NCBI RefSeq assembly: GCF_000013605.1 | Contig: NC_007908.1 | Span: forward strand, 3,658,001-3,722,000 | DNA length: 64,000 nt | Origin: Rhodoferax ferrireducens T118 | Lineage (GTDB): Bacteria > Pseudomonadota > Gammaproteobacteria > Burkholderiales > Burkholderiaceae_C | Direction of reading: 5' to 3' | In this document: positions 53,606 to 62,721 of the stretch, one piece after another | Numbering within the stretch: position 1 is the stretch's first letter | Layout: every line of letters begins with the position of its first letter | Program-made: the position numbers and the translations under genes | Notes under the pieces: model-generated | Database searches by the model: none | What the model was told of the DNA's origin: nothing | What the model saw: the letters and a program-made list of their open reading frames with translations, nothing else

Positions 53606-55360
53606 ATGACCCCACCGCCAGACACACACTCCTGGTTTGGTCCTTCACTGCTTGAACCCGGCGTAGAAAAGGTCGACAAGCCCGAAGAATTTCAGCGGCT
53701 TTGGCGCGGCTTCATGACCGCCCGCGTCACTCTGGGTGTGGTGCTGATGTTGCTTCAAGGCAGCATCTATGTGTTGGGAGCCTCCAAAGACAGCGCCTTG
53801 CTCCTGATTTGTACCGGCTATTTCGCCGCTGCGCTGGCGGTGCGCCTGCTGGCGCATCCGCGCCAACTGGGGCGGACGTTTGACGTCCAGTGGATCAGCA
53901 CAATTGGTGTTGATCTGCTGGCTTTTACCGCCCTGCAATGGGTGCAGGGCAGCAGCATCAACTACGCGCCCCTGTTCGCCCTGCCGATTCTGATGGCCTC
54001 CATTCTGGGCTCGCTGCTGGTGGCCATGGGCACGGCGGCGGGCGTGACCTTGTTGTTGTTTGGCTATGCCAGTTGGATGTCCATTCAAGCACCCGGGGAG
54101 ATGGCCGCCCATTTTTTGCAGGCGGCGCTGACGGGTGCAGGCTGTTTTGTCATTTCGTTTCTGGCCAGCCAGATTGCGACCCGTCTGGTCAATGTTGAGC
54201 TGCGGGCGCAACGCAGCCAGTTGGCCGCGCGGGTACAGAGACGGGTCAACGAGCTGGTGATTGAATCTTTGACCGAAGGCATCCTGGTGGTCGATCGGCG
54301 CGGCATCGTGCGTGCCGCCAACCCGGCAGCCCGCCAGCTGCTGGGGTTTGGGCACAAGCCGGGGGATAGGTCTTTTAATCTCAACGCGATGATTGAATGG
54401 CAGTGCCTGGTTGATTTGATGCAGCGCAGTTTTTCCGGGCATGCCGCCCAGCAGGCCGATGTCACCATTCATCCGGCCGGTCAAGGTCCAAGGCATATAC
54501 AGGTACGCACCCAGCTAACGGCCACGCAGGCAGGGGATGACGAGCGGCTGTGTGTCATGTTCGTCCAGGATCAGCGCGAGATGCAGGCGCGGATACGAAC
54601 CGAAAAACTGGCCAGTATGGGCCGCATGTCCACTGCGGTGGCGCACGAAATTCGCAACCCGCTGGCAGCCATCACCCAGGCCAATGCGCTGCTCGACGAA
54701 GACCTGATCGACCCCAAACACAAACAGCTCACCCGGATGGTGCAGCAGAACGCCAAACGGCTGGAGAAAATTGTGGAAGACATTCTCAATGTCTCCCGCG
54801 TGCAGCAGCTTGAAAGTGTCAACTCAACGCCGGCACTGGACTTGAAGGAATCGGTCGAAAGAATTTGTCGTGACTGGCAAAACCAGACAGCCAGCGAGCA
54901 CCTGCTCAGCGTCCAACTGCCCCCCGGCTTGATCGAGGTGAAGTTTGAGTCCGAGCATCTGCGCCGGATTCTGGTCAACCTGCTTGACAATGCACGGCGC
55001 TACGCAAGTCACCAACTTAACGCGATTCAGGTATCGGTCAGACCGACGACCCTTGAGCATTGCACTCTGAGTGTGTGGAGCGACGGCCAGCCCATGGATC
55101 AATCGGTGGAGCGCCATCTGTTTGAACCATTTTTTTCGTCAGAAAGCCGCTCCAGCGGCCTGGGCCTTTATATTTGCCGGGAGTTGTGCGAGGGGCATGG
55201 TGCCACTATTGCCTACGACCGGACCCGGCGAACCATGACTGGCAAGCCTGTTGATGGCAATGAGTTCCTGGTGACCTTGCGGACTCGGTCCGCAACGAGC
55301 AGCGCCCAGATGACCCACAAGCACACACCGGACACACCATGGCATCAAACACAACGCTGA
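53606..55360 (+). CDS. pilS: Sensor histidine kinase PilS
   Basis: A 584-residue membrane kinase. About six hydrophobic segments span residues 30-190, a PAS-like domain follows (about 210-320; GILVVDRRGIVRAANPAARQ), then HisKA with H347 (TAVAHEIRNPLAAI) and HATPase_c (N-box NLLDNARRYA, G-box SGLGLYICRELCEGHGA). PilS regulates pilin expression through PilR in type IV pilus systems. The ATG follows the PP0621 stop by no gap and the 3' end overlaps pilR by 22 bases. Confidence 0.92.
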   Translation: MTPPPDTHSWFGPSLLEPGVEKVDKPEEFQRLWRGFMTARVTLGVVLMLLQGSIYVLGASKDSALLLICTGYFAAALAVRLLAHPRQLGRTFDVQWISTIGVDLLAFTALQWVQGSSINYAPLFALPILMASILGSLLVAMGTAAGVTLLLFGYASWMSIQAPGEMAAHFLQAALTGAGCFVISFLASQIATRLVNVELRAQRSQLAARVQRRVNELVIESLTEGILVVDRRGIVRAANPAARQLLGFGHKPGDRSFNLNAMIEWQCLVDLMQRSFSGHAAQQADVTIHPAGQGPRHIQVRTQLTATQAGDDERLCVMFVQDQREMQARIRTEKLASMGRMSTAVAHEIRNPLAAITQANALLDEDLIDPKHKQLTRMVQQNAKRLEKIVEDILNVSRVQQLESVNSTPALDLKESVERICRDWQNQTASEHLLSVQLPPGLIEVKFESEHLRRILVNLLDNARRYASHQLNAIQVSVRPTTLEHCTLSVWSDGQPMDQSVERHLFEPFFSSESRSSGLGLYICRELCEGHGATIAYDRTRRTMTGKPVDGNEFLVTLRTRSATSSAQMTHKHTPDTPWHQTQR

Positions 55361-56790
55361 GCAATGCCCGGATTCTGGTCGTCGATGACGAGCCCGACTT
55401 GCGCACGCTGTACGAGTTGACACTGTTGCGCGAGGGTTACAGGGTGGAAACAGCCGGCAACCTGGCTGAGGCCTTGCAGCATCTGGGCGAGCGCCGCTTT
55501 GACGTTGTGATTACCGACATGCGCCTGCCTGATGGTCTGGGCCTGGAACTGATCCAGCAACTGCGGGCGCAACAGCGCCCGGAGCGATGCGTCGTCATCA
55601 CAGCCTATGGCTCGGCAGAAAATGCCGTCGAGTCACTCAAGACGGGCGCGTTTGACTATCTGACCAAGCCGGTTGATCTCAAGCAGTTTCGATCCGTCAT
55701 CGCCTCTGCCGTGCAAGACCCGGCTCCGCGGCCAACCGCGGTCGGTCGCGCCGGCTCGCCACTCCCTGAGAGCAGCGATGCCGTGTTGCAGCGGCTGGTG
55801 GGGGAATCAGACAGCATGAGGCGGGTCAAGGAGCGCATCGTCAAGGTGGCACGCAGCATGGCACCCGTGTTGGTGCATGGCGAGTCCGGCACCGGCAAGG
55901 AACTGGTGGCGCGTGCCATTCATGCCAACAGTCACCGCACCGGCAGCGCCTGGGTCGCGGTGAACTGCAGCGCGATTCCCGAGAGTCTGCTCGAAGCCGA
56001 ATTTTTTGGCTCAAAGAAAGGCGCCTACACAGGATCAACCCAGGACCGCGTTGGCTTCTTCCAGGCCGCAAGCGGTGGCACCTTGTTTCTCGATGAAATT
56101 GGCGACCTGCCCCTGTCGATGCAGTCAAAGTTGCTGCGGGCCATCCAGGAGCGTTGTATCCGCCCGATCGGGTCGTCCCAGGAAGAACCGGTCGATGTCC
56201 GCATCATCAGCGCCACGCACAAAGACCTGAGTCTGGAAGTGTTGGCGGGCCGCTTTCGGCAGGATTTGTATTACCGTCTGGATGTCATTGAAATTGAGAT
56301 TGCACCATTGCGCGAACGCCGGGAAGACTTGCCTGCGCTGTGCCAGACCTTGCTGCGCCGGATCGCGTTTGAGGCGGGCATTCCGGTGCCGACACTCTCC
56401 AAAGCGGGACTTGAACAGCTCTCCCAAGACCCGCTGCCCGGCAACGTGCGCGAGCTGGAGAATCTGTTGCAGCGCGCCGTCGCCTTGAGTGACGGCGATG
56501 AACTCCAGCTTGAACTCACCGCTCGGCAGCCGCTGACCCAGGACGCCTCTTTTCTGGATAGCGGCCCGACACCGCTGGACGATGATCAAACCACCATCCC
56601 CAGCGACTTGCAAAGCCATCTCGACACTCAGGAACGCGACATCCTGATTCAGGCTCTGCGTGAAACCGGCTTCAATCGCACCGCCGCAGCGGCCCGGCTC
56701 GGTTTGAGCCAGCGCCAAATGGGTTATCGCATTGCCAGATTGAATATTGTTACCCCGCACAGCGGCGAATTGTCCGATGAGTCCCTTTAA
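55339..56790 (+). CDS. pilR: Sigma-54 activator PilR
   Basis: NtrC-type response regulator of 483 residues. The receiver has D60 (VVITDMRLPDG) with DDEPD before it and K in LTKPVDL. The central AAA domain shows GESGTGKELVARAIH, the sigma-54 loop GAYTGS (usual form GAFTGA), and GGTLFLDEIGDLP. A Fis-type DNA-binding helix ends the protein (NRTAAAARLGLSQRQMGYRI). It pairs with PilS. The 3' end overlaps the ampD start by 14 bases. Confidence 0.93.
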   Translation: MASNTTLSNARILVVDDEPDLRTLYELTLLREGYRVETAGNLAEALQHLGERRFDVVITDMRLPDGLGLELIQQLRAQQRPERCVVITAYGSAENAVESLKTGAFDYLTKPVDLKQFRSVIASAVQDPAPRPTAVGRAGSPLPESSDAVLQRLVGESDSMRRVKERIVKVARSMAPVLVHGESGTGKELVARAIHANSHRTGSAWVAVNCSAIPESLLEAEFFGSKKGAYTGSTQDRVGFFQAASGGTLFLDEIGDLPLSMQSKLLRAIQERCIRPIGSSQEEPVDVRIISATHKDLSLEVLAGRFRQDLYYRLDVIEIEIAPLRERREDLPALCQTLLRRIAFEAGIPVPTLSKAGLEQLSQDPLPGNVRELENLLQRAVALSDGDELQLELTARQPLTQDASFLDSGPTPLDDDQTTIPSDLQSHLDTQERDILIQALRETGFNRTAAAARLGLSQRQMGYRIARLNIVTPHSGELSDESL

Positions 56791-57388
56791 GGCACAGGAC
56801 GATTCGCCGCTTTGGCGCGAGGGTTGGTACCAATTTGCGGGTCGACTGACCTCACCCAATTACGGCCCCCGGCCGAGTCAGGCCGAGATTGACCTGATCG
56901 TGCTGCATTGCATCAGTCTGCCCCCTGGCCAGTATGGCGGTGACGAGGTACAGCGCCTGTTTACCAACCAGCTGGACTGGAACGCACATCCCTACTTCAA
57001 ACGGATCGAGGGCATGCAGGTGTCGTCCCACTTTTACATCCGTCGCCAGGGTGAACTGCAGCAGTTTGTCAGTTGCGACCAGCGCGCCTGGCATGCGGGC
57101 GTGTCGAGTTACCGGGGACGCAGCGATTGCAATAACAACGCCATTGGCATCGAGCTGGAGGGGGTTGACGACGCCCCCTTCGATGAACGTCAATACGAAA
57201 CACTGGTGAGCCTGTGCGCGGCCATTCTCCAACGCTACCCCATCACACAGGTTGCCGGACACGAACATATCGCACCAGGACGGAAAACCGACCCGGGAAG
57301 TGGCTTCGACTGGGCCCTGCTGCAGCAGGCGTTGGGCTTGTCCTCCAAATTTTTCCCAGCCAGTGTTTTACTGAAAAGTCTTTGCTGA
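56777..57388 (+). CDS. ampD: 1,6-anhydro-N-acetylmuramyl-L-alanine amidase AmpD
   Basis: Cytoplasmic amidase for recycled muropeptides, about 203 residues. Zinc ligand candidates are the His in VLHCISLPPG, the His in AGHEHIAPGRKTDPG and the Asp in the same segment. WHAGVSSYRGR and IGIELEG are typical. The ATG at 56777 overlaps the pilR end. Downstream there is a palindrome and the nrdA regulatory region. Confidence 0.93.
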   Translation: MSPFKAQDDSPLWREGWYQFAGRLTSPNYGPRPSQAEIDLIVLHCISLPPGQYGGDEVQRLFTNQLDWNAHPYFKRIEGMQVSSHFYIRRQGELQQFVSCDQRAWHAGVSSYRGRSDCNNNAIGIELEGVDDAPFDERQYETLVSLCAAILQRYPITQVAGHEHIAPGRKTDPGSGFDWALLQQALGLSSKFFPASVLLKSLC

Positions 57389-57423
57389 TTATTGTCCTCA
57401 ATTAAGTAGGGTCTTTTCACATG

Positions 57424-57441
57424 ACCACTACCGGTAGTGGT
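57424..57441. promoter_or_regulatory. Perfect 18-base palindrome ahead of nrdA
   Basis: ACCACTACCGGTAGTGGT is its own reverse complement. It lies 36 bases after ampD and 15 bases before the first NrdR box. As RNA it would form a seven-pair stem with a CCGG loop followed by TTTATG, so it could be a short terminator for ampD; as DNA it looks like an operator. Confidence 0.5.
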
Positions 57442-57455
57442 TTATGATGACGTTA

Positions 57456-57471
57456 CCCCTATATATAGTGT
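57456..57471 (+). promoter_or_regulatory. NrdR box 1 upstream of nrdA
   Basis: CCCCTATATATAGTGT matches the NrdR box (ACACTATATATAGTGT) at 14 of 16 positions. It is about 110 bases before nrdA, in the right region for repression when dATP is high. An nrdR gene is not in the window. Confidence 0.75.
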
Positions 57472-57488
57472 TCTGCAAAACCGAAGCA

Positions 57489-57504
57489 AACCTATATCTC
57501 GGGA
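57489..57504 (+). promoter_or_regulatory. NrdR box 2, degenerate, upstream of nrdA
   Basis: AACCTATATCTCGGGA agrees with the NrdR consensus at 10 of 16 positions. Its start is 33 bases after that of box 1, near the three-helical-turn spacing usual for NrdR pairs. Confidence 0.5.
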
Positions 57505-57564
57505 TCAGGTTCTGCCCACTGAGGCACCGCCCCCACCTAAAACACAGTGACAGACGAGGACAAA

Positions 57565-60510
57565 ATGCAGACTGTTTCAAACCCATCACCCGCCCGCCAC
57601 TCCGATGTTCCTGCCGTGCACCGTATGGACGGCATCGACGACACCGCGGCCCATTCACTGAGCCAGTACCAGATCATCCGCCGTAACGGCGCGGTGGTGC
57701 CTTTTGAGCCCAACAAGATCGCCGTTGCCATGATGAAGGCTTTTCTGGCGGTGCATGGCACACAAGGTGCCGCCTCGGCCAGCGTGCGTGAATCGGTCGA
57801 CGGCTTGACGCAGGGTGTGATCCACGCCCTGATGCGCTCGCGTCCGGCCGGGGGCACGTTTCACATCGAGGATGTGCAGGACCAGGTGGAGCTGGGCTTG
57901 ATGCGTGGTGGTCATCATGAAGTGGCTCGTGCCTATGTTCTGTATCGGGAAAAGCGCACGCAGGAGCGGGCCCAACAATTGATCGCCACAGCAGCCACAG
58001 CACCCCTGTTGCATGTCGTGGACAAGGGTGGGCGCATCGTGCTTGACCTGGCGCGCCTAAAAGGCATCATCGAGTCGGCCTGCGCCGGCTTGGGTGCCGA
58101 CATCAAGCCTGAGCCGATCCTGGCAGAGACGATGCGCAACCTGTACGACGGCGTCCCGATGGAGGAGGTGTACAAGGCCTCCATCCTGGCTGCACGCACG
58201 CTGATCGAGAAGGACCCCGATTACACCTATGCCACCGCCCGTTTGTTGTTTCACACTATCGCCAACGAAGTCCTGGGCCGGGATGTGGTGCAGGCCGACA
58301 TGGCACAAGCCTATGTCGATTACTTTCCCCAATTTATCAAAAAGGGAATTGACCACGAATTGCTCGACGAACGGCTGCAGCAGTTTGACCTGCAACGACT
58401 GGGAGCCGCGCTGAAGGCCGAACGCGATCTGAAGTTTGATTACCTGGGGCTGCAAACCCTGTACGACCGCTATTTTTTGCACGTGGGCAAGGCACGCATT
58501 GAATTGCCACAGGCTTTTTTCATGCGCGTGGCCATGGGTCTGTCGCTGGGCGAGATCGACCGCGAAGCGCGCGCCATCGAGTTCTACGAAGTCCTGTCTT
58601 CTTTCGATTTCATGTCCAGCACACCCACACTGTTCAACAGTGGCACCTTGCGCTCGCAGTTGTCGAGCTGCTATCTGACCACCGTGCCTGACGATCTGGA
58701 CGGTATTTATGAGTCCATCAAAGAAAACGCCCTGCTGTCCAAGTTCGCGGGCGGCCTGGGCAACGACTGGACGCGGGTGCGGGCCCTCGGTGCGCACATC
58801 AAGGGCACCAACGGCGAATCGCAAGGCGTGGTTCCCTTCCTGAAAGTCGTCAACGACACGGCGGTGGCGGTCAATCAGGGCGGCAAGCGCAAAGGGGCGG
58901 TTTGCACCTATCTGGAAACCTGGCATCTCGACATTGAAGAGTTCCTGGAGTTGCGCAAAAACACCGGCGATGACCGCCGTCGCACCCATGACATGAACAC
59001 GGCCAACTGGGTGCCCGACCTGTTCATGCGTCGTGTCATGGAAAAAGGCCAATGGACCCTGTTCTCGCCAAACAATGTGCCGGACCTGCACGACAAGTTT
59101 GGCGCCGACTTCGAAAAGGCCTACGTCGCTTACGAAGAAAAAGCAGCACGCGGCGAGATCAGGCCAGCGCGCACGGTGCAAGCGGCGGACCTGTGGCGAA
59201 AAATGCTCACCATGCTGTTTGAAACCGGCCATCCCTGGATCACGTTCAAGGACGCCTGCAATATCCGCTCGCCGCAACAGCATGTCGGGGTGGTTCACTC
59301 CAGCAACCTGTGCACCGAAATCACCCTCAATACCAGCGACACGGAGACGGCAGTCTGTAATCTGGGCTCGGTCAACTTGCTGCAACACCTGAAGAACGCT
59401 CCCGCAGGCTCGGCCGACGGCGCCAAAGTGCTCGATCATGCCAAGCTGCAAAAGACGATCACGACCGCCATGCGCATGCTCGACAACGTGATCGACATCA
59501 ACTTCTACGCCGTGAAAAAGGCGCGTGACGCCAATATGCGGCATCGGCCGGTGGGCTTGGGGGTCATGGCGTTCCAGGACAGTCTGTATGAGCTGCGCAT
59601 CCCCTACGCCAGCGATGCGGCCGTGGCATTTGCGGATACCTCCATGGAAGCCATCTGCTATTACGCCTATTGGGCGTCCACCGAGCTGGCGCGTGAACGG
59701 GGTCAGTACACCAGTTACAAGGGGTCTCTTTGGGACCAGGGCATTTTGCCGATCGACACGCTGGACATGCTGGCGCGCGAACGTGGTGGCTATGTGGAAG
59801 TGGACCGCTCTTCCACGCTGGATTGGGAAGCCCTGCGTAAAAAGATTGCCAAGGACGGCATGCGCAACTCCAACTGCACCGCCATCGCACCGACGGCCAC
59901 CATCTCCAACATCATCGGTGTTGACGCCTCCATCGAACCCTGCTTTGGCAATCTGTCCGTCAAGTCCAACCTGTCGGGTGAATTCACCATCATCAACAGC
60001 TACCTGGTGCAGGACCTCAAGCGCCTGGGGCTTTGGGATGATGTCATGGTGATGGACCTCAAACACTTTGATGGTTCCTTGAATCCGATCGACCGGGTGC
60101 CGGCCGATGTCAAGGCCCTGTATGCCACCGCCTTTGAGATTGAAACACGCTGGCTGGTGGAAGCCGCCGCGCGTCGTCAAAAGTGGATTGACCAAGCCCA
60201 GTCTCTCAACATTTACATGGGCGGCGCCTCGGGCAAAAAGCTCGATGACACGTACAAGCTGGCCTGGATTCGCGGCTTGAAGACCACCTACTATCTGCGC
60301 ACCATGTCGGCCACCCATGCAGAGAAATCAACCGTCACCGCCGGGCGCATGAATGCAGTGTCTTCAGGCAGTGAGTCGGCGCATGGCGGTGCCAGCATGA
60401 GTGCACTGGACGCTGCGGCGGCCACGGCAAGAATGCAGATGGCATCCGGCCCTGCAACCGACATCAAATTTTGCGGCGTTGACGATCCAACCTGCGAATC
60501 ATGTCAATGA
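57565..60510 (+). CDS. nrdA: Ribonucleoside-diphosphate reductase alpha subunit
   Basis: Class I enzyme, about 981 residues, far longer than the 761 of E. coli because of an N-terminal extension with one or two ATP-cone regions (about 36-230; IIRRNGAVVPFEPNKIAVAM). Active-site features are visible: FNSGTLRSQLSSCYL, NLCTEITLN with N, C and E, TAVCNLGS, TTYYLRT and the C-terminal CESC thiols. The ATG at 57565 with GAGGA four bases before it is preferred to a GTG six codons earlier. Two NrdR-box-like sites lie upstream. It is followed by nrdB. Confidence 0.95.
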   Translation: MQTVSNPSPARHSDVPAVHRMDGIDDTAAHSLSQYQIIRRNGAVVPFEPNKIAVAMMKAFLAVHGTQGAASASVRESVDGLTQGVIHALMRSRPAGGTFHIEDVQDQVELGLMRGGHHEVARAYVLYREKRTQERAQQLIATAATAPLLHVVDKGGRIVLDLARLKGIIESACAGLGADIKPEPILAETMRNLYDGVPMEEVYKASILAARTLIEKDPDYTYATARLLFHTIANEVLGRDVVQADMAQAYVDYFPQFIKKGIDHELLDERLQQFDLQRLGAALKAERDLKFDYLGLQTLYDRYFLHVGKARIELPQAFFMRVAMGLSLGEIDREARAIEFYEVLSSFDFMSSTPTLFNSGTLRSQLSSCYLTTVPDDLDGIYESIKENALLSKFAGGLGNDWTRVRALGAHIKGTNGESQGVVPFLKVVNDTAVAVNQGGKRKGAVCTYLETWHLDIEEFLELRKNTGDDRRRTHDMNTANWVPDLFMRRVMEKGQWTLFSPNNVPDLHDKFGADFEKAYVAYEEKAARGEIRPARTVQAADLWRKMLTMLFETGHPWITFKDACNIRSPQQHVGVVHSSNLCTEITLNTSDTETAVCNLGSVNLLQHLKNAPAGSADGAKVLDHAKLQKTITTAMRMLDNVIDINFYAVKKARDANMRHRPVGLGVMAFQDSLYELRIPYASDAAVAFADTSMEAICYYAYWASTELARERGQYTSYKGSLWDQGILPIDTLDMLARERGGYVEVDRSSTLDWEALRKKIAKDGMRNSNCTAIAPTATISNIIGVDASIEPCFGNLSVKSNLSGEFTIINSYLVQDLKRLGLWDDVMVMDLKHFDGSLNPIDRVPADVKALYATAFEIETRWLVEAAARRQKWIDQAQSLNIYMGGASGKKLDDTYKLAWIRGLKTTYYLRTMSATHAEKSTVTAGRMNAVSSGSESAHGGASMSALDAAAATARMQMASGPATDIKFCGVDDPTCESCQ

Positions 60511-60648
60511 GGTTCATGCCCTCACCCTATCGTGGCGATGCGATGCGATGTTGCTGCGCCACACTCATCAACACAATAGCGCGACGATGTGAATGAATAC
60601 TTTTCATTTCATTTCACTGCTCTCATAATCTGCTGATTGGAATCATCT

Positions 60649-61851
60649 ATGTTGACCTGGGACGAAGAAGTCAAGCCCACACCGCCATTGCCTCATACAC
60701 GCGGCTCATCCAGCAGCCGCTCGACGGAGCCGTCGCTGGCATCTGCCGAGGTTCACTCGCTGCATGATGGTGCGGCCCGTCCAGCCCTAGCCGTCACAGC
60801 GAACCAGCGCGGTGCAGCAGTTTCCATCAGCCCCCGCCGCGTCAATGCCGCTGACAAGCGAATCATCAATGGCAAGACCGACGTCAACCAGCTCGTTCCC
60901 TTCAAGTACAAGTGGGCTTGGGAGAAATATCTCTCCAGCTGCGCCAACCACTGGATGCCACAAGAAGTCAACATGACGCGTGACATTGCGCTGTGGAAAG
61001 ATCCCAACGGGCTGACTGAAGACGAGCGTCGCATCATCAAACGCAATCTGGGTTTTTTCGTCACCGCAGACTCACTGGCGGCCAACAACATTGTGCTGGG
61101 CACCTATCGCCATATCACAGCGCCTGAGTGTCGGCAGTTCTTGTTGCGTCAGGCCTTTGAAGAAGCCATTCACACCCATGCTTATCAGTACATCGTGGAG
61201 TCTTTGGGTCTCGATGAAAGTGAAATCTTCAACGCCTACAACGAAGTCCAGTCCATCCGCGACAAAGACGAGTTTTTGATCCCCTTCATTGAAGCCATCA
61301 TGGATCCGGCATTCAAAACCGGAACTCACGAGGCAGACCAGACCCTGTTGAAGTCGCTGATCGTGTTTGCCTGCCTGATGGAAGGGCTGTTTTTCTATGT
61401 TGGCTTTGCGCAAATTCTGGCTTTGGGGCGTCAAAATAAAATGACCGGAGCTGCCGAGCAGTACCAGTACATCCTGCGCGATGAGTCCATGCACTGCAAC
61501 TTTGGCATTGACCTGATCAACCAGCTCAAGCTTGAAAACCCGCAGTTGTGGACATCAGAGTTCAAGGCTGAAATCAAGGCATTGTTCGAGCAGGCTGTCG
61601 AACTGGAATACCGCTACGCTGAAGACACCATGCCTCGCGGCGTGCTGGGTATGAATGCGTCCATGTTCAAAGGCTACTTGCGCTATATCGCCAACCGCCG
61701 CGCCACGCAGATCGGTCTCGAGACACTTTTCCCCAATGAAGAGAATCCGTTCCCGTGGATGAGCGAAATGATTGACCTCAAGAAAGAACGCAACTTTTTT
61801 GAGACCCGCGTGATTGAATATCAATCCGGTGGTGCGCTGTCCTGGGATTAA
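60649..61851 (+). CDS. nrdB: Ribonucleoside-diphosphate reductase beta subunit
   Basis: Radical-generating diiron subunit of about 400 residues. [11 protein letters not shown] carries the ligands E and H and the tyrosyl radical position (E-x-x-H-x-x-x-Y, as E115, H118, Y122 of E. coli). [10 protein letters not shown] supplies further E/H ligands. The N-terminal ~70 residues are low-complexity. A class Ia type is likely. The ATG at 60649 fits the family; a TTG four codons earlier is possible. It lies 138 bases after nrdA; that gap shows no clear site. Confidence 0.95.
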   Translation: MLTWDEEVKPTPPLPHTRGSSSSRSTEPSLASAEVHSLHDGAARPALAVTANQRGAAVSISPRRVNAADKRIINGKTDVNQLVPFKYKWAWEKYLSSCANHWMPQEVNMTRDIALWKDPNGLTEDERRIIKRNLGFFVTADSLAANNIVLGTYRHITAPECRQFLLRQAFEEAIHTHAYQYIVESLGLDESEIFNAYNEVQSIRDKDEFLIPFIEAIMDPAFKTGTHEADQTLLKSLIVFACLMEGLFFYVGFAQILALGRQNKMTGAAEQYQYILRDESMHCNFGIDLINQLKLENPQLWTSEFKAEIKALFEQAVELEYRYAEDTMPRGVLGMNASMFKGYLRYIANRRATQIGLETLFPNEENPFPWMSEMIDLKKERNFFETRVIEYQSGGALSWD

Positions 61852-61860
61852 TTTTAAGAA

Positions 61861-61995
61861 ATGACAACAAAGATTTCACATCTTGCTGATTGCCCTCGTG
61901 AAGGCAACAGTAATTTGTGCACCCTGGTTCATAGTGCTGGGTTTGAGCCCAACATCATGCATCGCTTCATGCGCACTGGCATGAAGTGCTCTTAG
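61861..61995 (+). CDS. Possible 44-residue small ORF
   Basis: An ATG at 61861 opens 44 codons to TAG. The product starts MTTKISHLADCPREG and contains three Cys and several Met and His. It begins 9 bases after nrdB and ends 20 bases before the histone H1-like gene. The ribosome-binding site is weak (TTTAAGAA), so it could be an untranslated leader instead. I know no family. Confidence 0.25.
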   Translation: MTTKISHLADCPREGNSNLCTLVHSAGFEPNIMHRFMRTGMKCS

Positions 61996-62018
61996 TAAAT
62001 TGATCAAGGAGAACAATG

Positions 62019-62639
62019 ATGGCAACTGCAAAAAAACCGGTCGCAAAAAAGGCCGCTCCCGTGAAGAAAGCTGCACCAGCCAAGAAAGCTGCACCAGCCA
62101 AGAAAGCTGCACCAGCCAAGAAAGCTGCACCGGCTAAGAAAGCTGCACCGGCTAAGAAAGCTGCACCGGCTAAGAAAGCTGCACCGGCTAAGAAAGCTGC
62201 ACCAGCCAAGAAAGCTGCACCAGCCAAGAAAGCTGCACCGGCTAAGAAAGCTGCACCAGCCAAGAAAGCTGCACCGGCTAAGAAAGCTGCACCGGCTAAG
62301 AAAGCTGCACCGGCTAAGAAAGCTGCACCGGCCAAGAAAGCTGCACCGGCCAAGAAAGCTGCACCGGCTAAGAAAGCTGCACCGGCTAAGAAAGCTGCAC
62401 CGGCTAAGAAAGCTGCACCAGCCAAGAAAGCTGCACCAGCTAAGAAAGCTGCACCGGCTAAGAAGGCTGCACCGGCTAAGAAGGCTGCACCGGCTAAGAA
62501 GGCTGCACCGGCTAAGAAGGCTGCACCGGCTAAGAAAGCTGCACCGGCTAAGAAGGCAAGCGCTCCAGCGGCACCTGTGGCTCAGACCACCTTGAACCCG
62601 CAAGCGGCCTGGCCTTTTCCATCGGGCAGCAAACCCTGA
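62019..62639 (+). CDS. Histone H1-like Lys/Ala/Pro-rich DNA-binding protein
   Basis: About 206 residues. A short N-terminus (MATAKKPVAKKAAPVKK) precedes 27 identical AAPAKK hexapeptides and a C-terminal tail ending AAWPFPSGSKP. Such proteins resemble the C-terminal domain of histone H1 and of chlamydial HctB and bind DNA nonspecifically to compact the nucleoid. The ATG at 62019 lies seven bases from AAGGAG; the adjacent ATG at 62016 is an alternative. Repeat number is likely to vary among strains. A terminator follows. Confidence 0.88.
   Translation: MATAKKPVAKKAAPVKKAAPAKKAAPAKKAAPAKKAAPAKKAAPAKKAAPAKKAAPAKKAAPAKKAAPAKKAAPAKKAAPAKKAAPAKKAAPAKKAAPAKKAAPAKKAAPAKKAAPAKKAAPAKKAAPAKKAAPAKKAAPAKKAAPAKKAAPAKKAAPAKKAAPAKKAAPAKKAAPAKKASAPAAPVAQTTLNPQAAWPFPSGSKP
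62070..62555 (+). repeat. 27 tandem 18-base repeats in the H1-like gene
   Basis: Each unit encodes AAPAKK. Units differ silently: CCAGCC early, CCGGCT or CCGGCC in the middle, AAG instead of AAA near the end. Neighbouring identical variants point to recent local duplication. Both strands of this DNA give long open frames in other phases because the unit has no stop in several frames. Confidence 0.95.
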
Positions 62640-62675
62640 AAAGCCAAGCTGGTTTTTCTTCAAGCCCGGTGTCGC

Positions 62676-62695
62676 AAGGCCCCGGGCCTTTTTTT
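62676..62695 (+). terminator. Rho-independent terminator after the H1-like gene
   Basis: AAGGCC and GGCCTT form a six-pair stem with a CCG loop, followed by five more T. It is 37 bases past the stop. Confidence 0.75.
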
Positions 62696-62721
62696 GCCCC
62701 CGGCAAAAGGGGGAAACAAGC

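Noticed and set aside
58057..60318. 753-codon open frame antisense to nrdA
   Set aside because: It mirrors the nrdA codons in a high-GC gene; it has no family resemblance, and nrdA is unambiguous.
62070..62555. Regular short repeats that might suggest a CRISPR array
   Set aside because: There are no spacers; units are contiguous 18-base codon repeats within a protein.
61967..62663. Long minus-strand frames of repeated AGAAFL or RCSFLS units
   Set aside because: They are the reverse reading of the 27-copy H1-like repeat; lack of stops follows from the repeat unit.
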